Position numbers and translations under genes: made by a program
Assembly (NCBI GenBank): GCA_010093485.1
Contig: MU001505.1
Span: 585,375 to 649,374 of the forward strand
Length of the DNA: 64,000 bases
Origin: Karstenula rhodostoma CBS 690.94
Lineage: Eukaryota; Ascomycota; Dothideomycetes; Pleosporales; Didymosphaeriaceae
Reading direction: 5' to 3'
Shown: positions 46,813 through 58,165 of the stretch, piece by piece
Position numbering within the stretch: position 1 is the stretch's first letter
Layout of the letters: each line of letters begins with the position of its first letter
Notes under the pieces: generated by a model
Seen by the model: the letters and a program-made list of their open reading frames with translations, nothing else
What the model was told of the DNA's origin: nothing
Databases searched by the model: none

Positions 46813-47388
46813 GACCTGAGTGGATGTTCACTACCTATAGATAGATACGCCTAGTTCTTGCACATGTATGATTTGATACCCTGGTTACACTCAGTACTAC
46901 GGTACACTCGCTCTCCTAGGGGCGTCCGATCGTGCATCGAACTTTACGCGTACACCGGGCAAGAAAGAAACCCCATCGATCTTGTCATGGGCAGTGGATC
47001 GGGCTCGACGTCGACGTTTCTTGCGGAAGTGTGAGGCATTGAGGATAGCGATAGCGATAGTAGTTACTATCTAGTAAATTAGTAATTACTATTTCACTAC
47101 TGCTTTCGACGTCTCTCGCGCCTGCCCGAACAGGAAGTTTGAACGCCGCAAACGAAACCGCTCCGTATCAGCACGGACGTCTGACCTCACTGCACGCTGG
47201 ACCTGATCGCGAAATCGGCCCTCGTTGAGTGCAACCGCGCATCGACCTTTTCCTGCCTGCTTCTGTTGCTATCGACATTCGAAGATCGTCCCGTGACGTC
47301 TCCTCATCCATTGGCCTTGGGCGCAGAACCCGAGCGTCGCTACGCGCTCGCCATCGAACAATCTCCCGACACACCTCACACGTCCACC
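46813..47388. other. Intergenic, promoter side of MIC12
   Basis: 576 bp. It contains a short A+T-rich palindromic patch at about 47055-47095 (AGTAATTACT is a perfect 10-bp palindrome) and, at 47122-47141, one copy of the 20-bp word described in the findings. No gene seen. Confidence 0.45.
47122..47141 (+). repeat. 20-bp dispersed word, copy 1
   Basis: The 20 bases beginning CTGCCCGAACAGG and ending AAGTTTG at 47122-47141 are identical to 53254-53273. The flanks differ. Nature unknown. Confidence 0.7.
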
Positions 47389-47777
47389 ATGGGCTTCACA
47401 ACCGGCTTCGTATGTGCCTCGACGACTTCTGGACGCGAGAATATTACTGACGTATCGTGCAGCTTGGAGGCTTCACCCTCACCGCGTCAGTCCTCTACCT
47501 CACCATATCGCTTCACACGAGAAACCGCATCACACAAGCTGCACTCCTGCGCCAACAACAAACCGTCCTCAAAAGCGTCGTCGAGCCAGCGCCGCCCGCA
47601 CCCGAGCCGGTAGCGCGTGCAGAGCCCGCCGGGCTGGCGGAAATGGCAAAGGATAAGTGGAACAGAGCGCTGGAGAATGGCTTGAAGGGTGTCTATGAGA
47701 CGGATTGGAGGAGAGTGAGGGAGACTGCGGAAGACAGAGTGACCGCGACTGTGCAGAGGATCAGGGAACAGAAATAG
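47389..47777 (+). CDS. MIC12: MICOS complex subunit MIC12
   Basis: Two exons, join(47389..47409, 47463..47777), 111 residues. The first exon encodes only MGFTTGF. Exon 2 continues LGGFTLTASVLYLTISLHTRNR, the single inner-membrane segment and downstream arginine patch of fungal Mic12/Aim5, followed by QAALLRQQQTVL and a short charged C-terminal helix. The 53-nt intron is in the family-conserved position right after the first residues. The protein is part of the complex that forms crista junctions in mitochondria. Its small size, early intron and motif make the assignment good. Confidence 0.88.
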
Positions 47778-48195
47778 GTGTGGGAATGGGGTGCTTGGCG
47801 GAGACGGTGAGGTGTATACAGCGAGAACTTATAGGCGGCGATACCCTTTTTTGCGGTTGCTGAGGGACGAGGGCGCGGCGAATGATTGGCAAGTATAGAT
47901 TCGGATGCTACCTTGACCGCATGGCTTTGGGCTGGGTTGGTGCGTTTCCTATTGAACATTTCCAACCGCGTACGTGCTCTTGTGTTTCACGTGCCTTTGC
48001 GTTTGTCCGCCACTTTCACTTACTCTCCACGCGCCTTCTTCCTATTGTTGCTGGTCACAACGAGCTTGTTTACTGCCAGAGCTCCAAATCTGTCGCACCA
48101 TAATCGAGTTGGCCTCGCGATCTTGACCTCTGTCTCCAAAACACCACCCGTTCTGCTGTCACAACTTCTTGGCCTCGCGATCTCTCTGCCCCGCG
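47778..48195. other. Intergenic, promoter side of the orphan gene
   Basis: 418 bp, no gene seen. CTTGGCCTCGCGATCT at 48158-48173 is a near repeat of GTTGGCCTCGCGATCT at 48110-48125, a 48-bp step, just ahead of the ATG at 48196. Confidence 0.45.
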
Positions 48196-49629
48196 ATGGC
48201 GTCACACGGCAAAGTTTGCGACCTGTTTGACGACCGCTATCTCAATCTGCAGGATGTATACGGCAGCGTCGAACCGTTTCCCTCGCTCGTGCCGTACGAG
48301 CATTACCAGCAGCCCATGCTCGTCTACCGGATCGACACCAATCACGAGGTCTACATGGCGCTGCTCCAGGAGTTCACCGACCGTTTTGCACGGAGCGAAC
48401 GGCCTGAGCGCAGAGAGGCTTGGACTTGGTGTGTGCAGTGGGAGGTGGAGAAGCCCACCGACGACGCGCCGTACACACCCGCGGCAAAGAAACAGCGATT
48501 AGACCCCCAGTCCGATCCCGCGCGAAACAATGAGCTTGCGCAGCAGAAGCCCGCGTACACCAAGGTCGAGCGCCGTTTGCTTCACCCAGATCTGTTCCAG
48601 GAAGAAGACATGTTGCGCATTCTCATCGACATCGTGCAGGTCGACAGCAAGCTTGTGCCCAACTACATAGAGTTCCTCTATCAATGGATCGACTACTATG
48701 AAGGCGGTGGAGGGGCGATGAAAGCTGCGCTGCGCATGGAGATCCCGAGCTTGTGGCTGTTCGAGTATCATCCGCTTCCGCTGTTCAACAGCGACGGCGA
48801 AGACAAATACAGAGAACAGGACTCCAGCGCAGACGAGGAAGAGATCGAGGAAGGTGTGGACATCTTCAGGAAAACTACTAAAGAGATGGGCGTTAAACTC
48901 GGAAAGACCAAGAAACCGCTCGCCTTGGAAGAGATGGAACGAATAACCGAACACAGCGAGCGCTTGGAGTACCGCGAGGTCAAATTCGGCATGCAACGAC
49001 CGATTGATCCGGACAAGGAGCCTCTCCCACCGCTCATCAACGTGCCTCGCGATGATGAGAAGCGCAAGAAGTATTACGCAGCATGCTTTAAGAACCGACA
49101 ACACGCGTACTGGCTCTTGCAGGAAGCTGGCATCACCTCGAGACAGATTGCGAATTACAAGAGGATGCAGCCGATGAGCGCAATGGACACTCCAGAGGGC
49201 GACGGAGAAGGTTGGCTCAACTACTACAAAGAGGAGCCGTACGCCCACAGGGAATTCCTGGACATGACGCGTATGAAAGAATTGCGAGAGAAGCAACGCG
49301 AGATTACCATGAGTCATCGACTGGCAGAGGAAGCACGAATCGCTGCCACGAGCAATGTAGGGGAACCGAATTCACTCCTTCCACCAGCTCTGATACCGCC
49401 AACACCAGCACTGCCGCCACCCTTAACGACTGGCCGCCCCGGTAGGGTCGCCGAGTGGCTGGCTAATGTGAAGAGCATGGCCAAGGACCGTGACCCTCCC
49501 ATCAAGACTGTCCCTGCGCCATTGTTTGGCAAACCGAAGTCCAAGATCTTCCAGCACGCCGTTGTACCTCCTCCACCACCACCGTGCACGCGCACTCGTT
49601 GGGAGGAGCCCCGTGATGGGGATGCGGAT

Positions 49630-49661
<32 letters not shown>

Positions 49662-51483
49662 CGAGTACAGTAATCCGGACGACATCGATCCAGACGAGCG
49701 TGAGGATGCTATGGGTGCAGCCCCTACGGACCCAACACAACCGCCGCCAGGTTTTGCTCGGCCACCGCCTGGCCCTGCATCGTTTCCCAGCATGGGTGAT
49801 TATTTGCGGAGTCTTACTCCTGACCACTTAGCCAGTCTCATGCCACACTTCGACCCGCAAACGCAAGCAACTATTCGTGAGCGCTATCCGGATCTGTTCA
49901 CGCAGACTTCGGTGCCTCAAGGACCTACTGTGGCTAGCGGTTTCCAAGATGGAAGTGCTGGTTCCTCGGATGCAATAACTCCTGGAATCGTATCAATGCC
50001 CTTTCTTCCTACGAACGGCAGTCCAGTTCCTCTTCCACCGACCTCACTGTCACAGCACCAGTTCCAAATGCAGACGCAACCATCTCAGTTGTACGTGCCG
50101 AATAGACACATTCCACCTCCTCCACCATCTCCAATGGAAGCTATACAAACTGCCGCTGCCCAAATGCAGTCGTATGGGTCGCCTGGCTACATTGGGCCTG
50201 TGTTTCCTAGCGTATCCGACCAAGGCATAGGATCATTCCAGCCGCAACCGCAGCAGAATGGAAGTGCACCGCCTGGTATGCAACAAGAGATCCAGCAAAG
50301 CCAGATTGGGCAAGGCAGTAATGCAGGTGTTGGGGGCTTTTCTGAAACTCAGAACATCCAACCGGGAGCCGCACCATACTATAGACTGCCGCAGAACCCT
50401 GCAGTGTCTGGCTTCAATACCACCCCTGCGACTACCGTAACGCAATCGGCATTTGAAAGTTCGACGCAAGGCCCCGACGTTCCGCTAGGCGTGTCACCCG
50501 CGTTGCAAGCGCTTCTACAATCCAGGCGAAACATATCTCCATCGACAATGGCTGCGCAAGGTCAGAACCAAGCACCATCAGATCCGAGTCCCTATTCGTC
50601 CTTCGCGCAGATGCTGCAAGAATCGAACCGGGCCCCTCCTCCCCCCAATCTAACCTTCCAGGTCCTTCAACCCGATCGCCTCTCACCTGTCCCCTTGGGC
50701 CCCAACCCCGCATCTCCCTCACTCATGACACCCCTCGCCGGTCTCGCCAACAACCTGTCCCTCGCCTCTCCCCAGCCAGCCCCCTCCCCGCCCGAAATCA
50801 ACATCCTCCAAGCCACCGGCCCGCAAGAAGCCTCCCCCCGCGGCCTCCCCATCCAGATCTACATCCCCAAAGTCGTCATCGCGCACGACAGCAACTTCGC
50901 AGGCGCCACGGACTGCCTAGTCCTGGGCTACACGCACGTAGGCACGGGCGTGCTGCAGCTGTCCAAAGCCATCTTCTTCCCGACATGCATCAGCGAGAAC
51001 CTGAGGCGCCGCCTCCAGCGCGGCCACGCCGCCGTCCTCGAGTCGTACGGCCCGCCGCCGAACCACCCGCGCTACTTCGCTGCTAAAGGCACGCTGAGGA
51101 ACCCTGACGACGTGCAGGGCCCGCATCGGTTTCTGCATGAGAAGCTGGCGCAGGTGTTTGCGCTGATGACGGGGTGTGTGGACCGCGAGGAGGAGCTTAC
51201 GAAGAGGTGGAGGTGTACGCCGGGCCCGATGACGGCGAGGGGTAGGGGCAGCGTGTGGGAGGGGTGGGCAGTCGTTGTGGATAGCCCTGTGGAGATGGGG
51301 TATGAGGAGAGGCATGGGCCGGGGGGTAGGGTGCTGAAGAGCTTGGATGGGTGGAGGGGGTTTGGGCTTACTGAGGAGGAGTGGGCGCACAGGGAGATGA
51401 GGAAGAGGGAGATTGATGAGATGATTGCGGAGGATGAGGAGGATGTTAGTAATGAGGAGGGGGGAGAACCGATGGTGGAGTGA
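48196..51483 (+). CDS. Orphan 1095-residue protein with Asp run and Pro/Gln-rich centre
   Basis: Single open frame of 1096 codons from ATG 48196. No domain is recognised. Residues 1-380 are ordered-looking (LVPYEHYQQPMLVYRID, EEDMLRILIDIVQVDSKLVPNYIEFLYQWIDYY), with a possible nuclear signal KKQR near residue 100 and a helical, charged end (MKELREKQREITMSHRL). An uninterrupted run of 12 Asp lies near residue 480, next to Pro-rich stretches. Residues about 520-880 are Pro/Gln/Ser-rich and disordered. The last 200 residues again look folded (IQIYIPKVVIAHDSNFAG, CLVLGYTHVGTGVLQLSKAIFFP, FLHEKLAQVFALMTGCVD). Shape suggests a chromatin or transcription co-factor, but that is only inference. An unnoticed intron inside the frame is possible. 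Confidence 0.75.
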
Positions 51484-51715
51484 TGGATGGTGGAGGTGTA
51501 GGCCACTTCAACGGGTCGTTGGGAGTGGAGCGAGCGGTTGGATGGTACGGTACCGAACGACGCGAGCCATGGGTCTCGACGAGCGTTGAGCGTCTGGAGA
51601 CAAACGTTTGGGGTCTCCCATACTGGCAGTTTGGTAGCGAAATGTAATTTCAAGACTGCTCACGTATAAAGCAAATGTAGGCCCTTCGCCTTCGCGTAGT
51701 CCATCCGGATACAAC

Positions 51716-51733
51716 TTATAATTATATATAATA
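51716..51733 (+). promoter_or_regulatory. TATA-like A+T stretch upstream of the amino-acid permease
   Basis: The segment CTTATAATTATATATAAT lies about 50 bp before the ATG at 51782, in otherwise mixed sequence. Position and composition fit a TATA element. Confidence 0.35.
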
Positions 51734-51781
51734 TCACACCTGGTACCTGCCTTGGCACAGTCCATCCTAGCACAACTCACC

Positions 51782-53104
51782 ATGTCGAAATCTTCGTCAG
51801 AAGGCACTCCACGGCCTGCCGCGCCCGCCATCCTAGACCCAGAACGCCAACCCGACCCTCCAACCGACGTCTTCGGCGACGAAGACAGCACCGAAGTGCA
51901 CTACAAGAGTTGCAAATGGTACCACACCGGCATCCTCATGATCGCCGAGACCATCTCCCTCGGCGTGCTCGCCTTGCCTCAGACTCTCGCCTCCCTCGGT
52001 CTCATCCTCGGCATCCTCCTCATCATCATCCTCGGCATCATCGCCGGCTACACGGCGTACCTCATTGGAGAATTCAAGCTCGCCCATCCCGGCGTACAGT
52101 CCTTTGCCGACTGCGGCGAGCTCATCGCCGGCCCGATCGGGCGCGAAGTCATGGCGGCCACACAGCTGATTATCCTGGTCTTCATCTCCGCAGCACACGT
52201 CCTCAGCTTCACCATCGCACTGAACGTGATGACGGACCACAGGTTGTGCACAGTGGTATTCTCCGTCATCGGCGCCGCCATCTCGTTCTTCTGCACGCTG
52301 CCCCGCACCCTGAAAAACGTCTCCTACTTCTCCATTGCGTCCTGCGTCTCCATCATCCTCGCGGTGATCATCGCCATGGCCGCCATCGCCCGCGACGCCC
52401 CCGCCCCAGGCCAAATCGTCGCCGTGCGCCCCGACGTCCCCCTCGTCAAGGGTCTCGGCCCTGTCATGAACATCGTCCTCGCGTACGCGGGCCACGTGAC
52501 GTTCTTCGGGATGTTCAGCGAGCTGGAGGATCCGCGGGAGTTCAAGAAGGCGCTGCTGCTGAACCAGGTGTTTGCGGTCGTCTTCTACGTCGTGCTCGCA
52601 AGCGTGATATACTACTTTGCTGGGTCGCTGGTTGCGTCGCCGGCGCTGGGGTCGGCGAGTCCGCTGGTGAGGAAGATTGCGTTTGGGATTGCGCTGCCGA
52701 CGATTGTGATTGCGGGGGTAATCAACAATCACGTCGGATGCAAGTACCTCTATCTGCGGATCTGCGGGACGGACATGGCGCACAAGAGCAGCGTGAAGAG
52801 TCTGGCGAGTTGGTGTGGGATTGTGGGCGTGGCGTGGGCTGTCGCGTGGGTGGTTGCGGAGGCGATTCCGTTCTTCAATGTGTTGTTGGGGTTGATTGCT
52901 GCGCTGTGGCAGTGTAGGGGAACGTGGTGGGAGAGCAAGACGAAAGGTGCGCTGACGCTGCTGAATTTCGGGGTGCTTCTGTTGGGTGCAGCAATCTGTG
53001 TCATGGGGATGTGGTCGTCGGGTTACGAACTGTCGCAGATCAAGCCCGGGGAGGTGTTTTCTTGCAAGAATAACTGGAGGCCGTCGGTGGATCCGGGAGA
53101 GTAG
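51782..53104 (+). CDS. Amino-acid permease, Mtr-type (AAAP family)
   Basis: Single exon, 440 residues. A hydrophilic cytoplasmic N-terminus of about 45 residues ends at YKSCKWYHTGILMIAETISLGVLALPQTL, the first helix of the Aa_trans family with its conserved IAETISLGVLALP motif, as in the neutral and aromatic amino-acid transporter Mtr of Neurospora. About eleven hydrophobic segments follow, including FADCGELIAGPIGRE, AYAGHVTFFGMFSELEDPREFKKAL and GVINNHVGCKYLYLRI. The expected role is proton-coupled uptake of amino acids at the plasma membrane; substrate range is not predictable. The short C-terminal tail ends SCKNNWRPSVDPGE. It is intronless, very GC-rich in third positions, and sits 298 bp after the orphan gene on the same strand. 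Confidence 0.92.
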   Translation: MSKSSSEGTPRPAAPAILDPERQPDPPTDVFGDEDSTEVHYKSCKWYHTGILMIAETISLGVLALPQTLASLGLILGILLIIILGIIAGYTAYLIGEFKLAHPGVQSFADCGELIAGPIGREVMAATQLIILVFISAAHVLSFTIALNVMTDHRLCTVVFSVIGAAISFFCTLPRTLKNVSYFSIASCVSIILAVIIAMAAIARDAPAPGQIVAVRPDVPLVKGLGPVMNIVLAYAGHVTFFGMFSELEDPREFKKALLLNQVFAVVFYVVLASVIYYFAGSLVASPALGSASPLVRKIAFGIALPTIVIAGVINNHVGCKYLYLRICGTDMAHKSSVKSLASWCGIVGVAWAVAWVVAEAIPFFNVLLGLIAALWQCRGTWWESKTKGALTLLNFGVLLLGAAICVMGMWSSGYELSQIKPGEVFSCKNNWRPSVDPGE

Positions 53105-54115
53105 AAGCGTGAGAGTGTGATTTTCTTTGTACTATAAGTTCTAGAGTTCGTCGGTGGTAAATGAGTATCACGTCCGACGAGTCATGTCCCTAATGCATAA
53201 GGTCAGTACCTCGCTTGCTTATGGTCAGGTCCGTGTTCAACGCCCATCAGGAACTGCCCGAACAGGAAGTTTGCACGGTGCAATGCTGTTCGTTGTGAGC
53301 ACTCAACCGATCATTCCGAGGTCAGTGTTGAATGGTAGGTTCCAGGTCCTGATTGTTGACTGAGGCATTTTCGAAGAGCACTGCTCCCTGAACAGCGCAA
53401 AGAGCTGCGAAGACAGCTCGGAGGGGGGGCACCACAGCGTTCCCAAGCGCCATTGCAGCACACTGCATGGCTGGCGAGCGTATCATCGCACGGATTCACA
53501 CGGTCACGACTGAGATGCGAGGACTGGCGATGAACAGGACGCAGGAGGCAACGCAGAGGTGCTGGGCGACGGAAGCGGACGCGGTTGGTCAGCGGCGCTA
53601 CTTCGTTCCGTCGTAGCCAAAGCGCTGGGATGTGGCATGTGCTGCAGTTCACTCTCACGTCCACCCCGGATGGCTCCTCAATCCAATCAGCTTGCATCGC
53701 ACCTCCACAAGTGCTCCCGCAGCTGAAGCAAACCCGGCAGAGCAATCTGCCTAATGTCGATATGGACTGGACGTCTGCCAAGGCCCGAGGCTGTCCCTGT
53801 CCCTGTCCCCGTTCCCTCCCACCTCGCAGCCCAGCAGACGTGCTCCCGTTCGACGCCCTCCGTTCTGCTGATACATCAGAGCCCTTCTGTCGCAGCTGTC
53901 CCCGCTTGCCTCCTTGTACGCCGCAGCTTGATCCTTCGCCCTGTGACCGCCGTAGAGTAAGCGCCAGGCCCGCGTTGCAGCCAGCAAACTTGCTACCAAC
54001 CACCTCCGCGCCGCTGGCCCTCGTCCCATTCTGCCCCGTTGTCGACGCGTATACCCCGTCGCGACCGAAATTATAAGCCCCGCACAGCTCCGCGACTCCC
54101 TCGCGATCCAGCACC
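53105..54115. other. Intergenic, 1 kb upstream of the peroxiredoxin gene
   Basis: No gene that I can support; the long minus-strand ORF over this region is antisense to the peroxiredoxin. It contains the second copy of the 20-bp word (53254-53273) and a CCCTGTCCCTGTCCC pyrimidine tract at about 53790-53817. Confidence 0.4.
53254..53273 (+). repeat. 20-bp dispersed word, copy 2
   Basis: Identical over 20 bases to 47122-47141 (CTGCCCGAACAGG...AAGTTTG); same strand, 6132 bp downstream. Confidence 0.7.
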
Positions 54116-54928
54116 ATGGTTGAGCTGCGCAAGCGCAAGACGCCTCCTCCCGCGCCCGTGCGTCCGGCGAAGAAGGAGAAGAAGGCGCCCAAGTCAAAGG
54201 TAGAGAAGGTCAAGGAAGCCATCAAGGAAAAGGTCGAAGCCGTGAAGGAGTTCTCGGGCAAGGCCAACGGCGAGCCATCCGGCGAGTCCGTGGTCCCTGC
54301 GACGGGCGCAATCGTGCCCAAGGTCGGCGACACGATCCCGCTCACGAGCTTCGGCGGCGAGGTCGAGACGCACGAGGGCGCCAAGACGACGCTCGCGAAG
54401 CTGGTCGAGGAGAGCAAGAGCGGCGTCGTGCTCTTCACGTACCCCAAGGCTTCCACGCCTGGATGTGAGTGTGCCCCTGGAGCGCTTGAGTGTGCGGAGA
54501 GCTGACGGACTATCACAGGTACTAAGCAGGCATGTCTCTTCCGCGACTCCTACGAGCCCCTGACCGTCGGCGGCCTCTCCATCTACGGGCTGTCCACCGA
54601 TAGCCCCAAGTCCAACACCACCTTCAAGACCAAGCAGAGCCTGCCCTACCCGCTGATTTGCGACCCCTCCCAGTCGCTCATCTCGGCCATTGGCTTGAAG
54701 GGACCGAAGAGCGCTAAGCGCGGTGTATTCGTGGTGGATAAGACGGGCAAGGTTCTGGCAGCCGAGCCTGGCAGCCCCGACGGGACTGTTGCTGTGGTCA
54801 AGAAGATCGTGGATGGGAGCACTAGTGCTGACGGGCCTCCCACAGGTGGAGCGGCCAGTGCTGAAGACGCAGAGGCCGCGAAGACCGCCAGCGAAGTCGC
54901 AGATACTGCCGCAAAGGTCGATGCTTGA
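54116..54928 (+). CDS. BCP/PrxQ-type thiol peroxidase (nuclear Dot5-like)
   Basis: Two exons, join(54116..54464, 54519..54928), 252 residues. The N-terminal 50 residues are Lys/Pro-rich (RKRKTPPPAPVRPAKKEKK), a nuclear-targeting type leader as in yeast Dot5. The core has VGDTIPLTSFGG, VVLFTYPKASTPG and then CTKQAC formed across the splice, giving the peroxidatic Cys117 and a resolving Cys122 four residues on, the PrxQ arrangement. It continues FRDSYEPL, YGLSTDSPKSN, LPYPLICDP and GVFVVDKTGKV. The C-terminal 50 residues are Ala/Ser/Asp-rich. The enzyme reduces peroxides using thioredoxin. The 54-nt intron interrupts the codon of the peroxidatic cysteine itself. Confidence 0.92.
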
Positions 54929-55200
54929 GCCTCGAGTAACCCGTTTTCCGTCGTTTTTGTTCCGGACACAAGTATTTCTAGCGTTGGATATGCTCGGTAT
55001 GCGGGCGAGACGCCCTTCGTAGGCTATTTATTCGTGCGCTCAATTGAAAATACTCATTATCATCAAGAATGTCCTGCCAGCTCAATGCCGCTAACGAGCA
55101 TCTCAGACCAGTTCAGCAGACCCACGCTATTTATACTCCTCCCTCAACGCTCTCTGACGTTCTTCACGCTCACTCCTCTTTCCATTGACCAAAAGTCAGA
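54929..55200. other. 3' flank of the peroxiredoxin gene
   Basis: No gene seen. It leads into the module array described next. Confidence 0.35.
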
Positions 55201-55687
55201 TACCCGCGTTTCAATGGAAACCGAAAAAAAAAACGAGCAAGCGCCATGCGGCCCGCTCCCTTGCTTCTTCCGGTCAAACCAAAACACTACCAGGGGATAT
55301 TGATGTGTCTCCTCGGGTCCAAAACCCTGCCACGATCACGGTCATGTTGCTCTGTCCTCTTCTGCTCTCCTATGAACAAGTCCAGCGAAGAATGGCTCTG
55401 TGGCTGCGCGACATCAATCTACAAGAACTTCGAGAGCCAACAGGCCATGTTCGCTCTCCTCGCGGTACATCGTCTGGACGTGTAAAAGATCGGTGGAGTC
55501 ACGGTGATGAGGACCAAGATCGTAGAGCACAGCTCCATGCTTCCGGCGTCCAAGACCAAAAGTCATGGAACAGGTGATCTATGCTCTAGTCTACAAAGGC
55601 TTCCCGACAGAAAGTATGCTCCCGTGCGTGTGTTGGTCCGACAAAATGCACCGCTTAACAGCATGTGCGCTCTGTTTCTGATCCTTC

Positions 55688-55695
55688 TATATAAG
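55688..55695 (+). promoter_or_regulatory. TATA box, first in the module region
   Basis: TATATAAG followed by a pyrimidine-rich stretch (CCTCTTCCTCCCAC..) and then A-rich sequence, the layout of a fungal core promoter. No gene that I recognise follows. Confidence 0.4.
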
Positions 55696-58157
55696 ATGCG
55701 ATTGTTTCCTCGACTATAGTCCTCTTCCTCCCACAGTTCTCGTCCTCTTCTTCACTAAAACTACAACAGAGACTGATCCATGGGACCAAAATACGCCTAC
55801 GTTAGCGACTATGCGTGTGGGAGGTGCCAGATTGTACAATCCCAGATTCAATGGCCCTGTCGCTTTCCCAGCACCACACTGCCTACCCATCAAACTAGTC
55901 TCCTAGTCTCGTCCAGCTCTCATGTCTGCCAAAAACGTCCTACAAGCTGAACATGCGGGTGGGACGTGTCCGACTCCGCAGTTTCAAAAGACGGTAACCT
56001 TCACATTATGGAATCACATAGGACGCCACAAAACCAGCTTCAAAGGAAATATGACGCTCCTGCGCGTTTCGCTGCAAAAAGGAAAGTTCTTGAAGACATG
56101 GTCCTGGTCTTTTTCTTCCGCGCTTCATCACTGCTCTGTGAAAAGTGGTTCACGGGAAAGTGCATGGGCACCAAAAGACCCTTACCATGTCTCCATGTGT
56201 CTGGAGGGTGGAGGGCTCGATGAATCCAGAAATCGTGAATAGAAACGATCATAGAGTCGTGAGAGATGTTTCAAACACATGAGGTGATAAGACCAATGTT
56301 TCTGTGGCCTCTGCGCAAAAAGCATTCGAACATGGCTATGTCTCTGTTTTTGGTTCTCCTTCTCTTACTTTGTTCACCACATAATTCCATACTACCACTT
56401 GATGAGTACCAAAAGTCCCTCTCGATCTGTTATGATTCTACATGGAGTACGATTCGACAGCTCCAAATCATCGGTGGAGGACATATTAAAAACGCGTCGA
56501 TAAGCTACTATGCTCCAGCGCGCTCGGCCGCAATGAAAAGGACAGCGGGCTTATGGCTCCGCTCTTCTCTTTCCTCGTCTTACCCACTCAGGGTCTCTTT
56601 TCTGGATGCGAAGATGTAAAGATGAATGTCTACCGTATCATGGGAGTGCCGTCTCCTGTCTTTTTGTGCTTTCCGGCGCTCATCTCCAGCGGAATATGCG
56701 TTGAGCAGTACTTGATCCGTACCTGAAGATAACGAACAAAAGGAGCATCTTCTCTTTGGCATGTCTTTGGCACGAGTGCTTGAACAACTTTCTAAAGCAC
56801 TGTATGAACACATATATGGAGTCGTGGACGGCAGTCCAGAAAGTTCCATTCTGCAGATACATGGCCTCGGGCGCTGTCTACAAAGCGACCACAACGGCAT
56901 ACATGTGCGAAGCACCTCACTCAAGTCAATTTAAGACGCATTTCCTTCCGTGTTGAAAATCTTCTCCCTACGATTCCTGAAGCAGAGAACTATGAAAAAG
57001 TCCACGCTTTGATGTTTATGTCAGAAGTAAAATCGGGCATACTCGAATGCTATGTGTCTTTCCTTTGACGATGCGAGATCACCGAAAAGAACATACCCTT
57101 CTGGCAATGTCAACTCGGGCGCTCAAAAATCACTCGGCCAATGTCCATGTCGTGTCTGTCTCGTTTTGGTCCACAATCCAAAGTCAAGCTGACCGAGCTC
57201 CATGATCATATCTTGCTTTCTTCACGTCTGAAGGAGTCTCTGATTCAGAGCACATAAACGCAAAAGTTTTCACTTTTGGAATCATGGGAGCGTCGGGTGT
57301 TCAGAAGATAGCAATTGGGTACTTTATGCCGCGTTCTTGGTTCCTTTGGCGGTTCTGTTCCTGGGTGTGGAGATACTGAGAATTGCCCTGACTGCGTCCA
57401 TGGGGAACTCCGGCGTCCAAAAGAAGCAGAATTTGCAATTATGTCGCGGCCGTCTTTCCCTCTTCCGTTCTCATACCAGGCAGCCATGAACTCAAGGCGA
57501 CCAAAAGAGAAAATCAACACTCTCCATGGCGTTTGTTTGCTGGACATGGAAGTATTTGGAAAGCTACTGTTTTTCAGCTATATGAGGATGATGGGCGTCC
57601 AGAAACATAGCGTTACCCACGAATGTCGCGTCGGTCCCTCCCTTACCCGTTCTTGATATGAAGCAGTCCCAAGCTACTGGCCACTAAAACGTGGGTCTCC
57701 GCCTATTATGGCAGCTGTGTCCCAGAATTTCGAGCAGATCAATGGCTTGGTTTCTTGGACGGTTCGACAGTCCAAAGGAGCTGCTGAGACACGTCGATGT
57801 CGGGTCCATCCTCTCCTCGTCATCTACCAAGATTCAGGAATCGCAAGACTCTGGAACCAACGCCCATGACCGCGAGAGATTGATGGCTTCCTTTTGAGCA
57901 GAGATGGGCAATTAAAAAGTGACAATGAATGACTTGATGGAGGGCGTGGGCGGCAAAAGCGTGACTCCATTGTCGATGTCGCTTCCTCCTGTTCGGGCCA
58001 CTTGTACACTGAAAATTATCCAGAAGAAGCATAATGGAAGGAAAGAGCCTCCGCAAAAGAGGATTTCGAAGTCCCATGCCGAGTTTGTTTGTTCTCGCTC
58101 TCAATGGAACCCTCGAACACCCGAAGTCAGCGCGAGAAACTCGTAAGCCTGCACGTC

Positions 58158-58165
58158 TATATAAG
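58158..58165 (+). promoter_or_regulatory. TATA box, second in the module region
   Basis: TCTATATAAG repeats the ten bases around the first TATA box 2470 bp upstream, again without a recognisable gene downstream. Confidence 0.4.

Noticed and set aside
53311..54516. Minus-strand ORF of about 400 codons
   Set aside because: It is antisense to the peroxiredoxin gene and owes its length to GC-biased codons; no family features.
57720..57800. tRNA-like B box (GGTTCGACAGTCC) in the module field
   Set aside because: No matching acceptor stem, A box or anticodon arm can be folded around it.
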